Part shown: one piece after another, positions 10,614 through 30,221 of the stretch
How positions within the stretch are numbered: the first letter of the stretch is position 1
Layout: the number at the start of each line of letters is the position of its first letter
Translations under genes and position numbers: made by a program
DNA from: Theobroma cacao
Lineage: Eukaryota > Streptophyta > Magnoliopsida > Malvales > Malvaceae
Assembly: GCF_000208745.1 (NCBI RefSeq)
Contig: NC_030852.1
Span: 25,722,268-25,786,267, forward strand
Reading direction: 5' to 3'
DNA: 64,000 bases
The notes under the pieces: generated by a model
Databases searched by the model: none
What the model was told of the DNA's origin: nothing
What the model saw: the letters and a program-made list of their open reading frames with translations, nothing else

Positions 10614-13600
10614 TTAGCCTGCAGAGTGAGATTGCCCTTCTGGTAATCCCGGACTTTCAGTCCGGAGTTTCTGTCTCTTTTTCTTTGGGGATGAGTCTGT
10701 TTCGTAAGGGCATAGTAATCGGCACTGCATCATGTCCAGCAAACGAGATTGCAAGTGCTTATTCATCTCCATTACATGCTTTGTCATGCTTGTGACCCAC
10801 ATTCGGTCGTCCATGCTTCTCTCCAGTTTCATTTGCATCATTACAGGTGTTTGTTCTCGCTGCCCAATATTCCAAAACAACATGTATGTTTAATGCTGCG
10901 GAAGTATAGAGCATGTATTGGAAATTGAAATGTAAATATGATCAAATCTGCCACAGTATATTTTTCAGTAGTTTAACAACCAGTAACAGAATGTCAAGTA
11001 GCTACACTTGGCAGGTTTTGTTGTTCCTTGCATAAGGGGCAAAATAGAAGTGTTTAGTATAATTCATTGGATAATGCATCTATAATTCTACATGATTAAA
11101 TGTGCCTTTCATATATATACGTGCCAAAGTAACCCGGGCTTGAGAGAGAAAGAAAGGGAGAGACCTCTGAATCAAATATTAAGTGGTCTAGCAGATTGTT
11201 TCCCTGGAAATTAGTTGAAGTTTGCTGATTGCGGCAAGCTGACAAAGAAAGGAAAGTAGACATTCCCTCGCCAGAGTTGGCTGGTTCAGGATACTTTTGG
11301 AGCAAAGAAACACAGAACTGATTGGTAGCTTTTTGATGGTTTGACATGGGAAGCAATGTGGACTGCTTAATCACTACCATATTAGTCACTGCACCTGTTT
11401 ACAATTGAAACTAACATTTAATGAGAACTAAAATTAAGTAGAAGGAAAACAGAGTTGAAAAAGAATTCAATTCTTTGTTCTGTCATCTGGATTTGCACCA
11501 ATGCTGAATAGTGTGACAGTGACACTAGTACACATCCACAATGCCATCGAGCAGTTTTTTCCTTTTTCTTTTTTATTGCTAATGGGATAAAACCATATCA
11601 AAAGAGAGGAGAATCGTTCAGTAAACAAAATGTAATAATATTTACCTTTTCTGTGGTTGAATCTTCTAGCAACCACCCATTTGATTGTATCCCAAAGGCA
11701 GAAGGTGAAATCTTCCGATGCAGATATCAGACCAAATCCGCTGAAAGTTAATGCAGTTATAGATCCACTGCATATAAGATTGGATTATTTAAGTCTCTTC
11801 ATAGGATTTTATATTGACATACAAATATTTTAAGCAAAATGCAGTTTACAAGAACAACTTTAATGCTAAATCAACAGAAGCCCTTCTATGAATTCACTCT
11901 CCAGGAGAATTCAAGAAATTTCAAGCACCATACATTACGCATTACTTGTGTCCTTTCAGCACAAATGCTTGATCTTCAGTAGTGACGAGAGGATCCTCAA
12001 CTGGTCCGAGATCAAGTACATTAACAAATATTTTTCCATCCACACTCCCAGAAAACAAGAGCTGCTCTACTGGATGAAGAGTGATTGCTGTTATTGATGT
12101 TGAATAAACTTGAGTTTGTAAAAGCCTTCCTGAGACTAGGTCCCAAACCTGCTAAAGATGAATGTGTCACCCTTGCAAAAGAAAAGTTGCCATGCAGAAG
12201 ATATAATTAAAGCTAGAGTAGTAATGCAGTGATTAACTGACCTTGCATGTTCCATCAAGAGAGCTTGATACAAAAATGGAACGTGCACCAACTGAAATAG
12301 TTACTAACCCAGTTATGGAAGATCTGTGTTCTGATAAGCAATGTAGCAAAGGAGGTGAGCTTCCAGAATCTTCCACGTCTAGCAAACTTTAATCAAATTG
12401 GTCAGATTGAGGCATCATTAATTAGTTTTATAGTTTTATTAATATTGCAAATTATTTGGTTGGGGCGGGTAGCAAAGTTGTAAAGGAATCAACAGAAAAA
12501 TTAGTATTCACCTAATCATAGACCAAACAAAGATGATTCCATCATTAGAGCCACAAATAAGAAGCGAATCGTCATCAGAAAAGACCATACACTTCAAAGA
12601 TTTATGATGAGCACGCCATGTTCTCAGCAATCTTCCATTGGCAACCTAAACGATGTCATCATATCAGAAACATATTGGGATAGTGTTCTCATATGCTGTA
12701 ACGACATTCATGCACTAGCTGTGCAACAAATCATGAATAATTGATGCCCACACACAAACAATTAGAACCTTTTAATATCCTCTAGATGATTACGTTGCTT
12801 AATGCACTACAACTGCTGAAATAAAAGTTCCATAAAAGAAATTCATCCAATGAAATGTGGGGTTGATGGTTGTTTTTTGCCCTTGTGGACAGACAGGAGA
12901 GTGGCTACTTACCTCCCAAAGATAAGCATTCCCAGAAGGAGCTCCACCTGCAATATATATGCCATCTTTTGTACAAGAAAGTGGGCCGATAGCCTCCATT
13001 GTGTAGCTTCGGAGTGGTGATCGAGGCTGAAGATAAGAGGGGAAAAATGGATATGTCACATGGAGTTTCTTATGGCATAACAGAGTTCTATAGTAGTACT
13101 TATTTTCCTTATATTTTGAGGATAAGCCGCTGGTTATATAGGCGGCATAAAAGGAGAAACACAAAAATCATTCAGAATGGGCAGAACAAATCCCTCGGAT
13201 AGCTAATAAATTAGCAACCAATTTGCAACACATACGGGCTTTGTTGACAGGAAGTCTTCAGAATGTACATCAGCTGCCTTAAGAAATCCAACAACAATAA
13301 ATTATGTACAAAAATTGCAAGAACAAAAACGATGCCTACAAACGGAGAGGGCATGCAAAATCAATTTAATGATTATATTAGGTGGAGGAGAAAGGGGATT
13401 AACAATCAGAAAAATCCAAGGGAAAGATCCTAGTTAACCATCTGGGTGGGGGATTAATAACACGAAAAGTATCCAATGTGATACACCCATGAACCTGGAA
13501 CCAACTTTTCCAAATCAGGTTGGCATAAAGGTTTGCTGACTCAGATTTGGGAGAATGAAAAAAAAAAATTGATTAAAACAGAGATGGATCGCTCGTTACC

Positions 13601-13824
13601 TTGTTCAATGGCCAAATAAAGATAGCCCCGCCGCCAAATGACCCATGCCTGTTACATTGAGAAGCGACGAGGAACTGGTTTCTCAAACATAACAGCCCAT
13701 GAGGAGCAGCAGCACAGGTGGGAATGTGAAGAAGTTGCGCCCCGGTTTCCAATTCCCACACAGTTATTCCAACACCCGTACTCCTATCACTACAAACCAC
13801 CAAAGCGTCTTTATTCTTGCCCAT
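10614..13824 (-). CDS. RID3: WD40 protein, ROOT INITIATION DEFECTIVE 3-like
   Basis: Eight exons (13824-13600, 13026-12913, 12645-12512, 12386-12242, 12148-11946, 11767-11646, 11394-11165, 10859-10614) give 472 residues. WD-type blades are plain: GITVWELETGAQLL, GGAPSGNAYLWEVANGRLLRTW, CGSNDGIIFVWSM, SSSLDGTCKVWDLVSGRLL, SGSVDGKIFVNVLDL and SASEDFTFCLWDT. The C-terminal part (about residues 390-470) has a helical, Met/Leu-rich stretch (MMQMKLERSMDDRMW, MNKHLQSRLLDMM) and a nuclear localisation-like KKKRQKLR. The layout fits RID3, related to yeast Ipi3 and human WDR18, which act in pre-60S ribosome maturation; Arabidopsis RID3 affects meristem formation. I start at MGKNKDALVV because it matches the family start; the frame stays open upstream to an ATG at 13968. 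Low similarity of the last two exons leaves their ends less sure. Confidence 0.83.
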
Positions 13825-15263
13825 CTCTCTACCAATATCTGAGACTAATTTGACGGACAAAATGTATATATACACCGTAGTTAGCGAAGGCAGCCATTTG
13901 CATGCATGGTTGAATGACGCTTGGCTTAACCAAGTTGTAAAAAAGGTGACGAGGTTTGTTAGGGCCATTTCTTACGTCTTTTTCGCTCCTCCCTGAAAAG
14001 GAGTTGGATTGATGCACATGTCGTTCATGCAGTCATTAATGGTGCCAACAATCATCCATTTGCGGAATCACACGTTGCGCGAGTGGGGTTTAGCCCGTGG
14101 GACAAAGGTTGCTCACAGGAAAACGTTGGAAGTGTGTCATTCGGAACATTCATTGGACCACCTCCTGCTTGGTAGCTACGCCCTAAAGCATGCTTGGCGT
14201 TCTCATGCCAACGTTCAATGATATCAAATCCATCCCTAAGTCAGCGAAATAAAAAAGCCTATCACTAGGATTAGGCATAACTGCGATCAAAGTAGAAAAC
14301 AGCAAAAAAAAAATTTAACAAAAGAAGATGATCAATTTTTTTGTATGCGTGGAATTATAAAGAAATATGGTAGTAGACTAGTAGTGCCGTGCGTATTATT
14401 ATTTATGTCATATTTGTTAATGCTTAATCAGATAACCTTGTACTAAATTTTTAAAATTATATATAAAGGCTTGATTTAACACAATAAAAATATAAAGTTA
14501 AAAGATTAATTTTTTTATAATTTAAGAGTTGAGCATTGTGCCTTAGTTAATAAATATTTAATTAACATAAAAATTCACTAACAAAGCTTTTTAACTTCAT
14601 CCCTAATATATAAAATAATGTTTGTTCTTATAATTTAGACATAATATTTTTTTAAAAAATTTTATTATTTAAAAAAATTAAATAAATTTTTTTCTTTTAT
14701 TACGTTCAATCAAACGTTTATATTATTATTTTTGATCAAATAAGTCCTAATAACTAATGATTAATTAACTACTATTAATTAAAATATCACTTGTCATTTT
14801 TTATGTCATATAGCGTTGACGTGAATAGTGAAATGCCAAGTGTATATATCATAATATCACATCAACTTCTTATATCATCATCTATTATAATATGTTAACA
14901 TTGAGAGTAATGATGAAATTAATCAACTTTTAGTATGAGATCAAAGACGAGGAGGGATAAAGATTAAAATTTTTTGAAGAGGTCATTAAGAGAAAAAATA
15001 TATAATAATACAAGATTTTAAATTTTTTTGAGATAATAGCCCCGTAATTACACAAGGCTCCATTTTTTACAAGATGACATAAATGACAATTAATATTTTG
15101 ATTAATAATAATAATTAATTAATTAATTATTATTATCAAATTGATATAAAGTAAAAATATAAAAATTTAATTGAAATATAAAAAATAAATATTTATTTGA
15201 AATTTTTAAAAGAATTTAAAATATTTTTTAAATATTATGTCTGTAATTTATATATTTCGTAAC
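13825..15263. other. Upstream region of RID3-like gene and AT-rich spacer
   Basis: The 200-400 bases next to the RID3-like start have mixed composition and should hold its promoter and leader. From about 14290 the sequence is AT-rich with long runs of A or T and no coding frame. Open frames at 13638-13853 and 14009-14221 overlap the gene edge or promoter and carry no motif. Confidence 0.5.
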
Positions 15264-15798
15264 TAGGCATGTGCAAATGATTATTTCGGTTAGTTCAATT
15301 TTGAATATCTAATAGTCAAACTAACCGAACTCATATTTAAAAATAACGAAAACTGAATCAAACTATACAAATAACTGAGCTAACCGAAACTGAATTAATT
15401 CGGTTAGTTCAATTCAGTTTCCAAAAATCGAACTTGATAAATTTTTTTTGTTTGTATATATTTAGTTAAACTGTATTTTTTTAATAAATCAATACTACAA
15501 AAATATTAAAAATGATAATAAAAAATTATAATGAATAAGATGGATACTCATATAATTAAAGAGGAACTAAAGAGGATAAGAGATTAGATTTTGGATTTAT
15601 TTTTCATGTAAAATCTCCATAATACCCTTATTTAAATTCAATTATAAAATTTTTCAACCGAAATTGAACCGAATTAATTTTAATAATCAAACTATTATAA
15701 TCGAACTATTTAAAAATTTGAACTAATCTACTCAAAAAAATTAAACTCTTTTCAATTCGATTTGATTATTCGATTCAGTTTACATTTACTCACTCCTA
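15264..15798. mobile_element. hAT-like MITE, about 535 bp
   Basis: The left end reads TAGGCATGTGCAAATG and the right end, read in reverse, TAGGAGTGAGTAAATG, matching at 12 of 16 positions. This is the TAGGGGTGTGCAAA-like end common in small plant hAT-type elements. Just inside, the motif TTCGGTTAGTTCAATT and its inverted forms (AACCGAA, TTCAATTCGAT) recur on both sides. There is no coding capacity. I could not find a clean 8-bp target duplication, so the exact ends are uncertain. Confidence 0.5.
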
Positions 15799-17096
15799 TT
15801 CTCTTACGTATGCATGTATGTTGAACAAGTTAGGAGCATAGAAAATACAAAAGACTTTCTATTGTTACCTCTCCCCACTCATTTAAAAAAATAATAAAAG
15901 TGCATTGATTGCAATGTGGCACAGCTACTTGTGTTTTTTTTTAATTGCCATTTGCTTTGCATGGGCATCTTACGGATAGGGTCTGGCAAGCAGTTTATGT
16001 GCATTAATGACCATGTCCTTTGTAAAAATATATATATAATATATAAAAAATATTAATTATTTAAAATATTTAATAAATTTATATTTGTATTTTATTTAAT
16101 TAAATTTTTATATTTTTATTTTAAATAAAATAAATTATTATATTTTTTATTTTAAATTAAATAAAAGTTTATAATTAATAATTAATTTAATTAAAAATAT
16201 TATTTATTATTTTATATTACATAAAATTAAAATTGATATGATATGTTAAAATATTATTATTAATTATGATATGTCATGTTAATATATAATAATTAATAAC
16301 AATATGATATATTAATTTGATACGATAATACAATTATATGATATTTTTCATCATTAATCAATCATTTGAATATAAAATAATAAATAATATTTTTATTAAT
16401 GATAATTAATTAATCATTAATTATAAAAATTTATTTGATTCAAAATAAAAATATGAAGATTTGATTAAACGTAATAATAGAACAATAATTTATTTGAATA
16501 TTCTTAAATAGTTTAAAAATTTATTTAAACATTATACCAAAAAAAAGTTTACAATTTTATTGATACAAATAAGGCAATAATAAACAAAAAAAACGAAGAC
16601 GTGAGATTACTATTTATGAAATGAAAAAGTTAATTATTTATTATCTATAAAAAATTAATTTTTTATTTTTATTTTTGTTGATGCGTAAACGCAAGTACCA
16701 ACGAAAGAAAAGTACTCAGCACTCAACATCATTTGCAATCTCCAGGGTTAACAAAACTATTTAATTAGAGAGATTTAAGTTAGAAAACCAAATTATTAAT
16801 TTAAATCCTATATATTTTGTTCACTTAAAAAAAAAAAAGTCTGTTTCTTATTTCGCGTTGCACTATTTTTCGTTCCTGCCAGAGAACGACAATCGGACGT
16901 TTGAATGATTTATGGATTTTGATTTCTCGGAAAAATAAAACTAAAAGTAATTAAAAAAAAGAAATAACAGCAAGGAAGGGAATCTTTTGGTCCTTTCAAA
17001 TCTGGCAGCTTTATCACACTCTCTTTTTTAAGTCTTCTCCAACAGAACACACTTCCAAGTAGAAAGCTTAAACCCGGAATTCGAATACCCGAAAAT
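15799..17096. other. AT-rich spacer upstream of the cycloisomerase gene
   Basis: From about 16020 to 16680 the DNA is extremely AT-rich, made of short TAATTA and AAATAT runs with no frame. The last 250 bases before 17097 are more mixed and probably hold the promoter and leader of the cycloisomerase gene; I see no convincing TATA box. Confidence 0.5.
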
Positions 17097-20000
17097 ATGG
17101 GCGGTAATATTAGCACTCTTTTCTTGTTTTCATTTCCTTGCTTTTTTTTTTTTTTAATAGAGCTTCAGGTAACTAAATTCCTGTTGTTTTTGGTGACAAA
17201 CGAAACCACTGTTTGGGAAAATGGTCAGGTGAGGAATCAGGTAATGCTTCTTCGAGTTTATGGTTGGCTCCCAACCCGAGTAAGAGATGGGGCGAGCTCT
17301 TCTTTCTTTGCTACACTCCATTTTGGCTCACTCTCTGCTTGGGAATTGTCGTTCCTTACAAACTGTACGAGGTCTGTTTCATTAATTAGTACACTATGTT
17401 TGCTTTGCTCCGAGTGTAAGCTCGGTCGACTTGGCCTTTTTTCTTTTTATTTGTTTTTAAATGACAAGGATGGCTGATTTACCTGGAACGTCGTTTTGGG
17501 TAATGAATCTGAGTATTTTTCAAATGCCAAACAGTTAAATCAGTTGCTGTTGTTTGTTTTACCTTTATGTTACAATCAAATGAAGTGATTTAATTGTGTT
17601 TGTTTAGTTGCGTAATTGATTTTTTCACGATTTAACTCGTTTAATGATCGAGTCTGCACGACTTGAGAAATAAACTTTGGATTAAAAAAATTTATAATCG
17701 TGCTCATTGACAGAGCTTCACAGAATTGGAATATTTGCTCCTGGGTTTGGTTTCAGCAGTTCCTTCCTTCTTGATACCAATGCTTTTTGTTGGAAAGGTA
17801 AGCTTCTTGACTCATGTAATTTTTTGTTTTCTTTTCTAACTTTTTAAAATTCTTCTTCGCGAACTACTTGTATAATTATTTATTTATTATTTGAACTGCA
17901 ACTAATTGAGAAAAATATGCTGGTCCCTGATGGACGGGCTTCCTTTTGATGTTGTTTTAGCAATCATATGCTACACCAATGATGGATTTGCATTGTTTTG
18001 CTGAAATATGGTCAATATATCCATATAACATTCAGGTGAAGTAATTGTGGGATGTATTTACTGTGATATGGCATCCAACAACTGCTGAAATACTGAAGAT
18101 TTGCCTCTTCCTAGCAATCTTGTAATTTATCAACCAGGAAAGAGCCCGTTCCTAATGGAATTAATCCTAACATGGGGAGGGTTGTTGAGTAGGTCATAGA
18201 ATTGTAGAGTAGTCCACGTCACAGGGAGGTTTATTGCTTTGAGAACTGGCTTGCTTCGAGCATGCATCTCTTGCCTTTGGGCTTAACTGGATTTCAGAAT
18301 CCTCACCATCAGGTTAAAGCTTGGCTTCTCCACAATTCTATACGGATCTCATGGCCTCTTTTTCTTGCTGCTTAAGGGGTTTAGCCCCTCAAGTATACCC
18401 AGAAAGTATTGTTTTTTCTCATTCTTTGTTAGGATTGATATCTTTTCCAAATCAGCTCATTAATGTTGACTCATCAATGCTGAAGTTGACTTATAAGAAG
18501 CTGTCTTAAACGTTGCAACTTTTCAATTGCTTGAAGGCTAATTGGAAGGAGCCTGAGCAGCTTAGCTCTTTTTCTTCCCCTCTTCCTTCTAATATGCTAA
18601 ATAAACATTTTTATTTCCTTCCCTTGTGGAATTTGGCAGGCTGACAGCAGCTTACATTGGAAGGACCGATATTGGGTCAAGGCAAGTGTTTTCCCAGAAT
18701 ATCATTTTACATATGACTTCTGTAAAACAGATTGTTGATGCATGAAACTTATGTTCAGCTTGTCCAGACCTTTTCTTGATGTGTGGTGTGATGTCAGTAG
18801 TTAGTGATCTGTTATGAATTTTATGGACTACTGAGGACAACTGTACTATTTGCTCCATGTTTGGCATTTATGCCTTGCTACCTTGTATTTGACTTTATTT
18901 ACTTCTTTGAATGTTCAATAAGACAGGCATCATGGTTTAGCCTAAGTTGGTGGTTGCATGATTTTATGGAGAATACTTTCTTCATGCTCTTCCATTTCCA
19001 TTTCAATTTTTATACCTATTTTTAACTTCACAAATTTTTAATGATCTCGAGAATGGCATTGTTAACATGTTCATCCAACTGCTCCTGTCTTCTGCACATG
19101 ATAGAGTCAAGCTTTTGGTGGAGGCTTAGAGTCTAAAATAGATGTGAAGATTAGCATGTGGCTTTTTGTGTGATATGTATGTCACCGTAAATTATGCTAA
19201 TAGCACTAACAAACTCATTGTATTGATTGCTGTCGGGAGTATATATTTATAGTTTCATAATTATGGTAAGACCCTTATTAAGGTTTGGGTACTTGGACTG
19301 GATTGTATGCCAGAATTATGGAACCTGTAAACAAAATAGAAAAGGTTCAAGTTGATCTTGTATTGTTACATGATCAGTCAATCATTGTGAGAAAACTCCT
19401 TATGTATTTATTACAAGATCTGGAAATGAAGTCCAGACTGTTTTAACATAATTGTTCTGGAATCTACGATAAGGTGTATGTTCTTATCCTGTGACATTTG
19501 AGCATGATTGACCTCTCCAATGTGCAGTTATTCTTGGCCTTTAACTGTAATTTTTTTATTCTTTTTGCAGGCCAGTCTCTGGATTATGATATTTAGTTAC
19601 GTCGGAAATTATTTCTGGACCCATTATTTCTTCACAGTTTTAGGAGCTTCTTACACTTTCCCATCTTGGAAGATGAATGATGTAAGCTGCAGATAAGAAT
19701 TATTTGTTCCAGGCTAAATGCTACTTTGGTTTTATCAATTTGATTTTGCTGGTGCAAGTTTACTCACTTATCTGTTTCTCTTTGCAGGTACCACACACAA
19801 CTTTCCTTCTCACACATGTTTGCTTCCTGTTTTACCATGTTGCCTCAAACATGACTCTTCGCAGATTAAGGCATTCTATTACTGGCTTGCCAAAGAAAAT
19901 TCAGTTGGCTACAGAGGCAGCATGGATTTTGGCCCTTTCTTATTTCATAGCATACCTTGAGACTTTAGCTATTTCTAATGTATGTGGTAATGTGGTTCTC

Positions 20001-21494
20001 TGCCTTTTGCCTACTAAGACCTTGAAGCTAACTATATAAGCATGCAGTCAATATTGCTGAGACTTCGTTTTCTTTTAACTCTGGAGTGTTTATGGTTTGT
20101 CTCAGATCTGAACTAATGTCACTAAAATGCTAATGCCACTCATATTACAATCATCTTGTTTTCTTTAAGAATCCATTTCATGAAACAAGAAAAACTTTGC
20201 TTGTCCATTATTTATGTGGTCTCTGACATTCTAGCAGGCCCTGCAGTTGTCATTGTATATATGGATCCATTTCATGAAACAAGAAAAACTTTGCTTTTCC
20301 ATTATTTATGTGGTCTCTGACATTCTAACAGGCCCTGCAGTTGTCATTGTATATATGGATGTATATGATGCGTGAAGTGTAAACTGAGCCTACAGAATGT
20401 AACTTTAAATACTATACCCGAAAACGTAAGACTACTAGAGACTACTAGGAAGTTCTATACAGTGTTTGCAAAGCTGATCATTGTGAGCTGAGCTTTTCGA
20501 TATGAAACTTTTAAACCCCCATGATGACAAAACTTAAGACTACTGGTGACTACTAGGAACTTTATACCCTGTTAGCACTTAGCAAGCTGATTGTTGTGAA
20601 TTGAGCTTATAGAAATGTGACTTTTAAGCCGCCACAATGACAAAACTTAAGACTACTGGGGTAAGTTCTATACAGTGTTTGCAAAGTTGATTGTTTTTCA
20701 CTCTGCTCTTATTCTAAGAATTTTCATTTGAAAACCAAGTCATATCTTTTACAATGCAATGGGGCCACTGACTTGAAAAGTAAGACTATAGCAATAATAC
20801 TTTATTTTGGACATGTGCAGTTCCCGTATTATGATTTTGTGGATCGGGCATCCATGTATAAAGTGGGATCTTTGTTTTATGCCATATACTTCTTTGTGAG
20901 CTTCCCAATGTTTCTGAGGTAAGAATTAATCCCATTGCATATTTGTTTGTCTAGAAGAAATTGTGGGACCATATTCATAGATCATAAAATGCTTTTGTTT
21001 AAGCAGTTCCTTTTAGATATCTTAGGGCCAAAATCGAGTACCTCTGCGCTGCAGTAAAGGCTCTTTTACTGCTGATGTTACTTTAAAAGTGTCTGCTGGT
21101 TCATATGTTAGTATGGAATAAACTTTTTTGCTGTAAGAGATTGAGGTGTATTATATTCTTTGATGGTGTCTTTTAATCTTAAATTATGAAAAAAGGCAGC
21201 TATAGATGCCGATATTCTTTTATATACAAATAATATGGTATTTGTTTTATTGGATAATATGGGCTGACCCCATTTCACAGGATTGATGAGAAACCTGGTG
21301 ATCTATGGGACTTACCTCGGGTGGCTGTTGATTCTCTGGGCGCTGCAATGTTGGTCACAATAATACTCGATTTGTGGCGCATTTTTCTTGGACCTATTGT
21401 TCCACTAACAGATACAAGACAGTGCATTCAGCCAGGACTGCCTTGGTTTGCAGGAAATGAAAATGTAGCTTCACAAAACCAATGTGCAAAATAG
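17097..21494 (+). CDS. CPI1: Cycloeucalenol cycloisomerase
   Basis: Eight exons (17097-17103, 17229-17371, 17714-17797, 18640-18681, 19571-19681, 19788-19979, 20821-20918, 21281-21494) give 296 residues. The enzyme opens the cyclopropane ring of cycloeucalenol to obtusifoliol in plant sterol synthesis, in the endoplasmic reticulum membrane. Family blocks are clear: WLAPNPSKRWGELFFL, VGNYFWTHYFF, LGASYTFPSWKMND, THVCFLFYHVASN, AAWILALSYFIAYLET, FVDRASMYKVG and LDLWRIFLGPIVPL, with several hydrophobic membrane segments. The first coding exon is only 7 bases (ATGGGCG); joined to the next it gives MGGEESGNASSSLWL, matching the family N-terminus, and no other upstream ATG keeps the frame. The intron after exon 4 starts with GC. 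Intron 6 (19980-20820) carries two kinds of tandem repeat. Assignment is very secure. Confidence 0.94.
18682..19570 (+). other. GC-AG intron in cycloeucalenol cycloisomerase
   Basis: Exon 4 ends in AAG and the intron begins GCAAGTG, the standard GC-donor consensus; it ends TTTGCAG. The protein junction WVK|ASLWI fits the family, and no GT donor fits as well. Confidence 0.85.
20171..20358. repeat. 94-bp tandem duplication in cycloisomerase intron 6
   Basis: The stretch starting ATCCATTTCATGAAAC at 20171 is repeated at once from 20265. The copies differ at only a few bases (for example TTGCTTGTCC against TTGCTTTTCC, and CTAGCAGG against CTAACAGG), so the duplication is fairly recent. Confidence 0.9.
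20421..20700. repeat. Diverged tandem array, about 110-bp unit
   Basis: Units begin near 20421, 20529 and 20642 with AAAACGTAAGACTAC or AAAACTTAAGACTACTGG, and share ACTACTAGGAA, CTATAC, GCAAAG(C/T)TGAT and GAGCTGAGCTT-like blocks. There are about two and a half copies, each visibly diverged from the others, so this array is older than the 94-bp duplication just before it. Confidence 0.8.
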
Positions 21495-22225
21495 GAGAAC
21501 CTGGTTCAAATCCCCATCCGAGTAGGGGACAGTGCTCGGAACCTGGATTTCATTGTTGATCCATCATGGTGTGTTAGCAAATACCCTCCAAGAAAATTGT
21601 CAACGCCTCGAAAACAATCTTAGCTCAATGTAATGGAAGTTCTGCGAACTTGTTGACTTAAAATTACTCTTGGCTTATTGTCTTAATGCCTTCTGCAATG
21701 TAAAATAGCTTTTCAATACTTGAAAGGAGAGTTTTAACTTTGGAGGTGGTAATTCTCATTAGATCTTTAGATTCAAAGTTTCTTCCAAAGTATTAGAGGA
21801 TGATAAGGAAAAAAAAAAAAAGAACAAGAAAATAGCAGATTCTTCATTTTTTCCATACCATGCTCCAGAAATGAAAAAGGTGAAAAAAAAAAAGAAAAAA
21901 TCTCTACACGTGCGGTAAGAACACACGTGGGAGAAATTTGTCTTGTTTCAAAAATGATAAGCAGGATATTTCTCCACCTTACAAAAATCTCCACACTTAC
22001 ACTCACTCACTCAATTTCCCGCTCCCAGAAGCTCAATCATCTCCTCTCCTCCTTGTCTCTAAACTCCTTCACAGAAACGCAAAATGTTCAGGGTTTAATC
22101 TCCACTGTTGTTTTTTTTTCTTTGTAAACCTAAAAGAGCAGATGCAGTTAGGGTTTTTGGGGGGTTTATCTTTCTCCTACTCCCTCTACTTCACTTCTTT
22201 TAAGCCAATAAAAGCACCCACAAAA
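21495..22225 (+). promoter_or_regulatory. Intergenic region with RNase J promoter and twin G-boxes
   Basis: The left part is the 3' untranslated region of the cycloisomerase. Two perfect CACGTG G-boxes lie at 21907-21912 and 21924-21929, 17 bases apart start to start, about 300 bases before the RNase J start. Downstream is a pyrimidine-rich stretch typical of a plant leader. G-box pairs often occur in light- or ABA-responsive promoters; that role is inference here. Confidence 0.5.

Positions 22226-30221
<7,996 letters not shown>

Noticed and set aside
14009..14221. 70-residue frame upstream of the RID3-like gene
   Set aside because: It lies in presumed promoter DNA and carries no recognisable domain.
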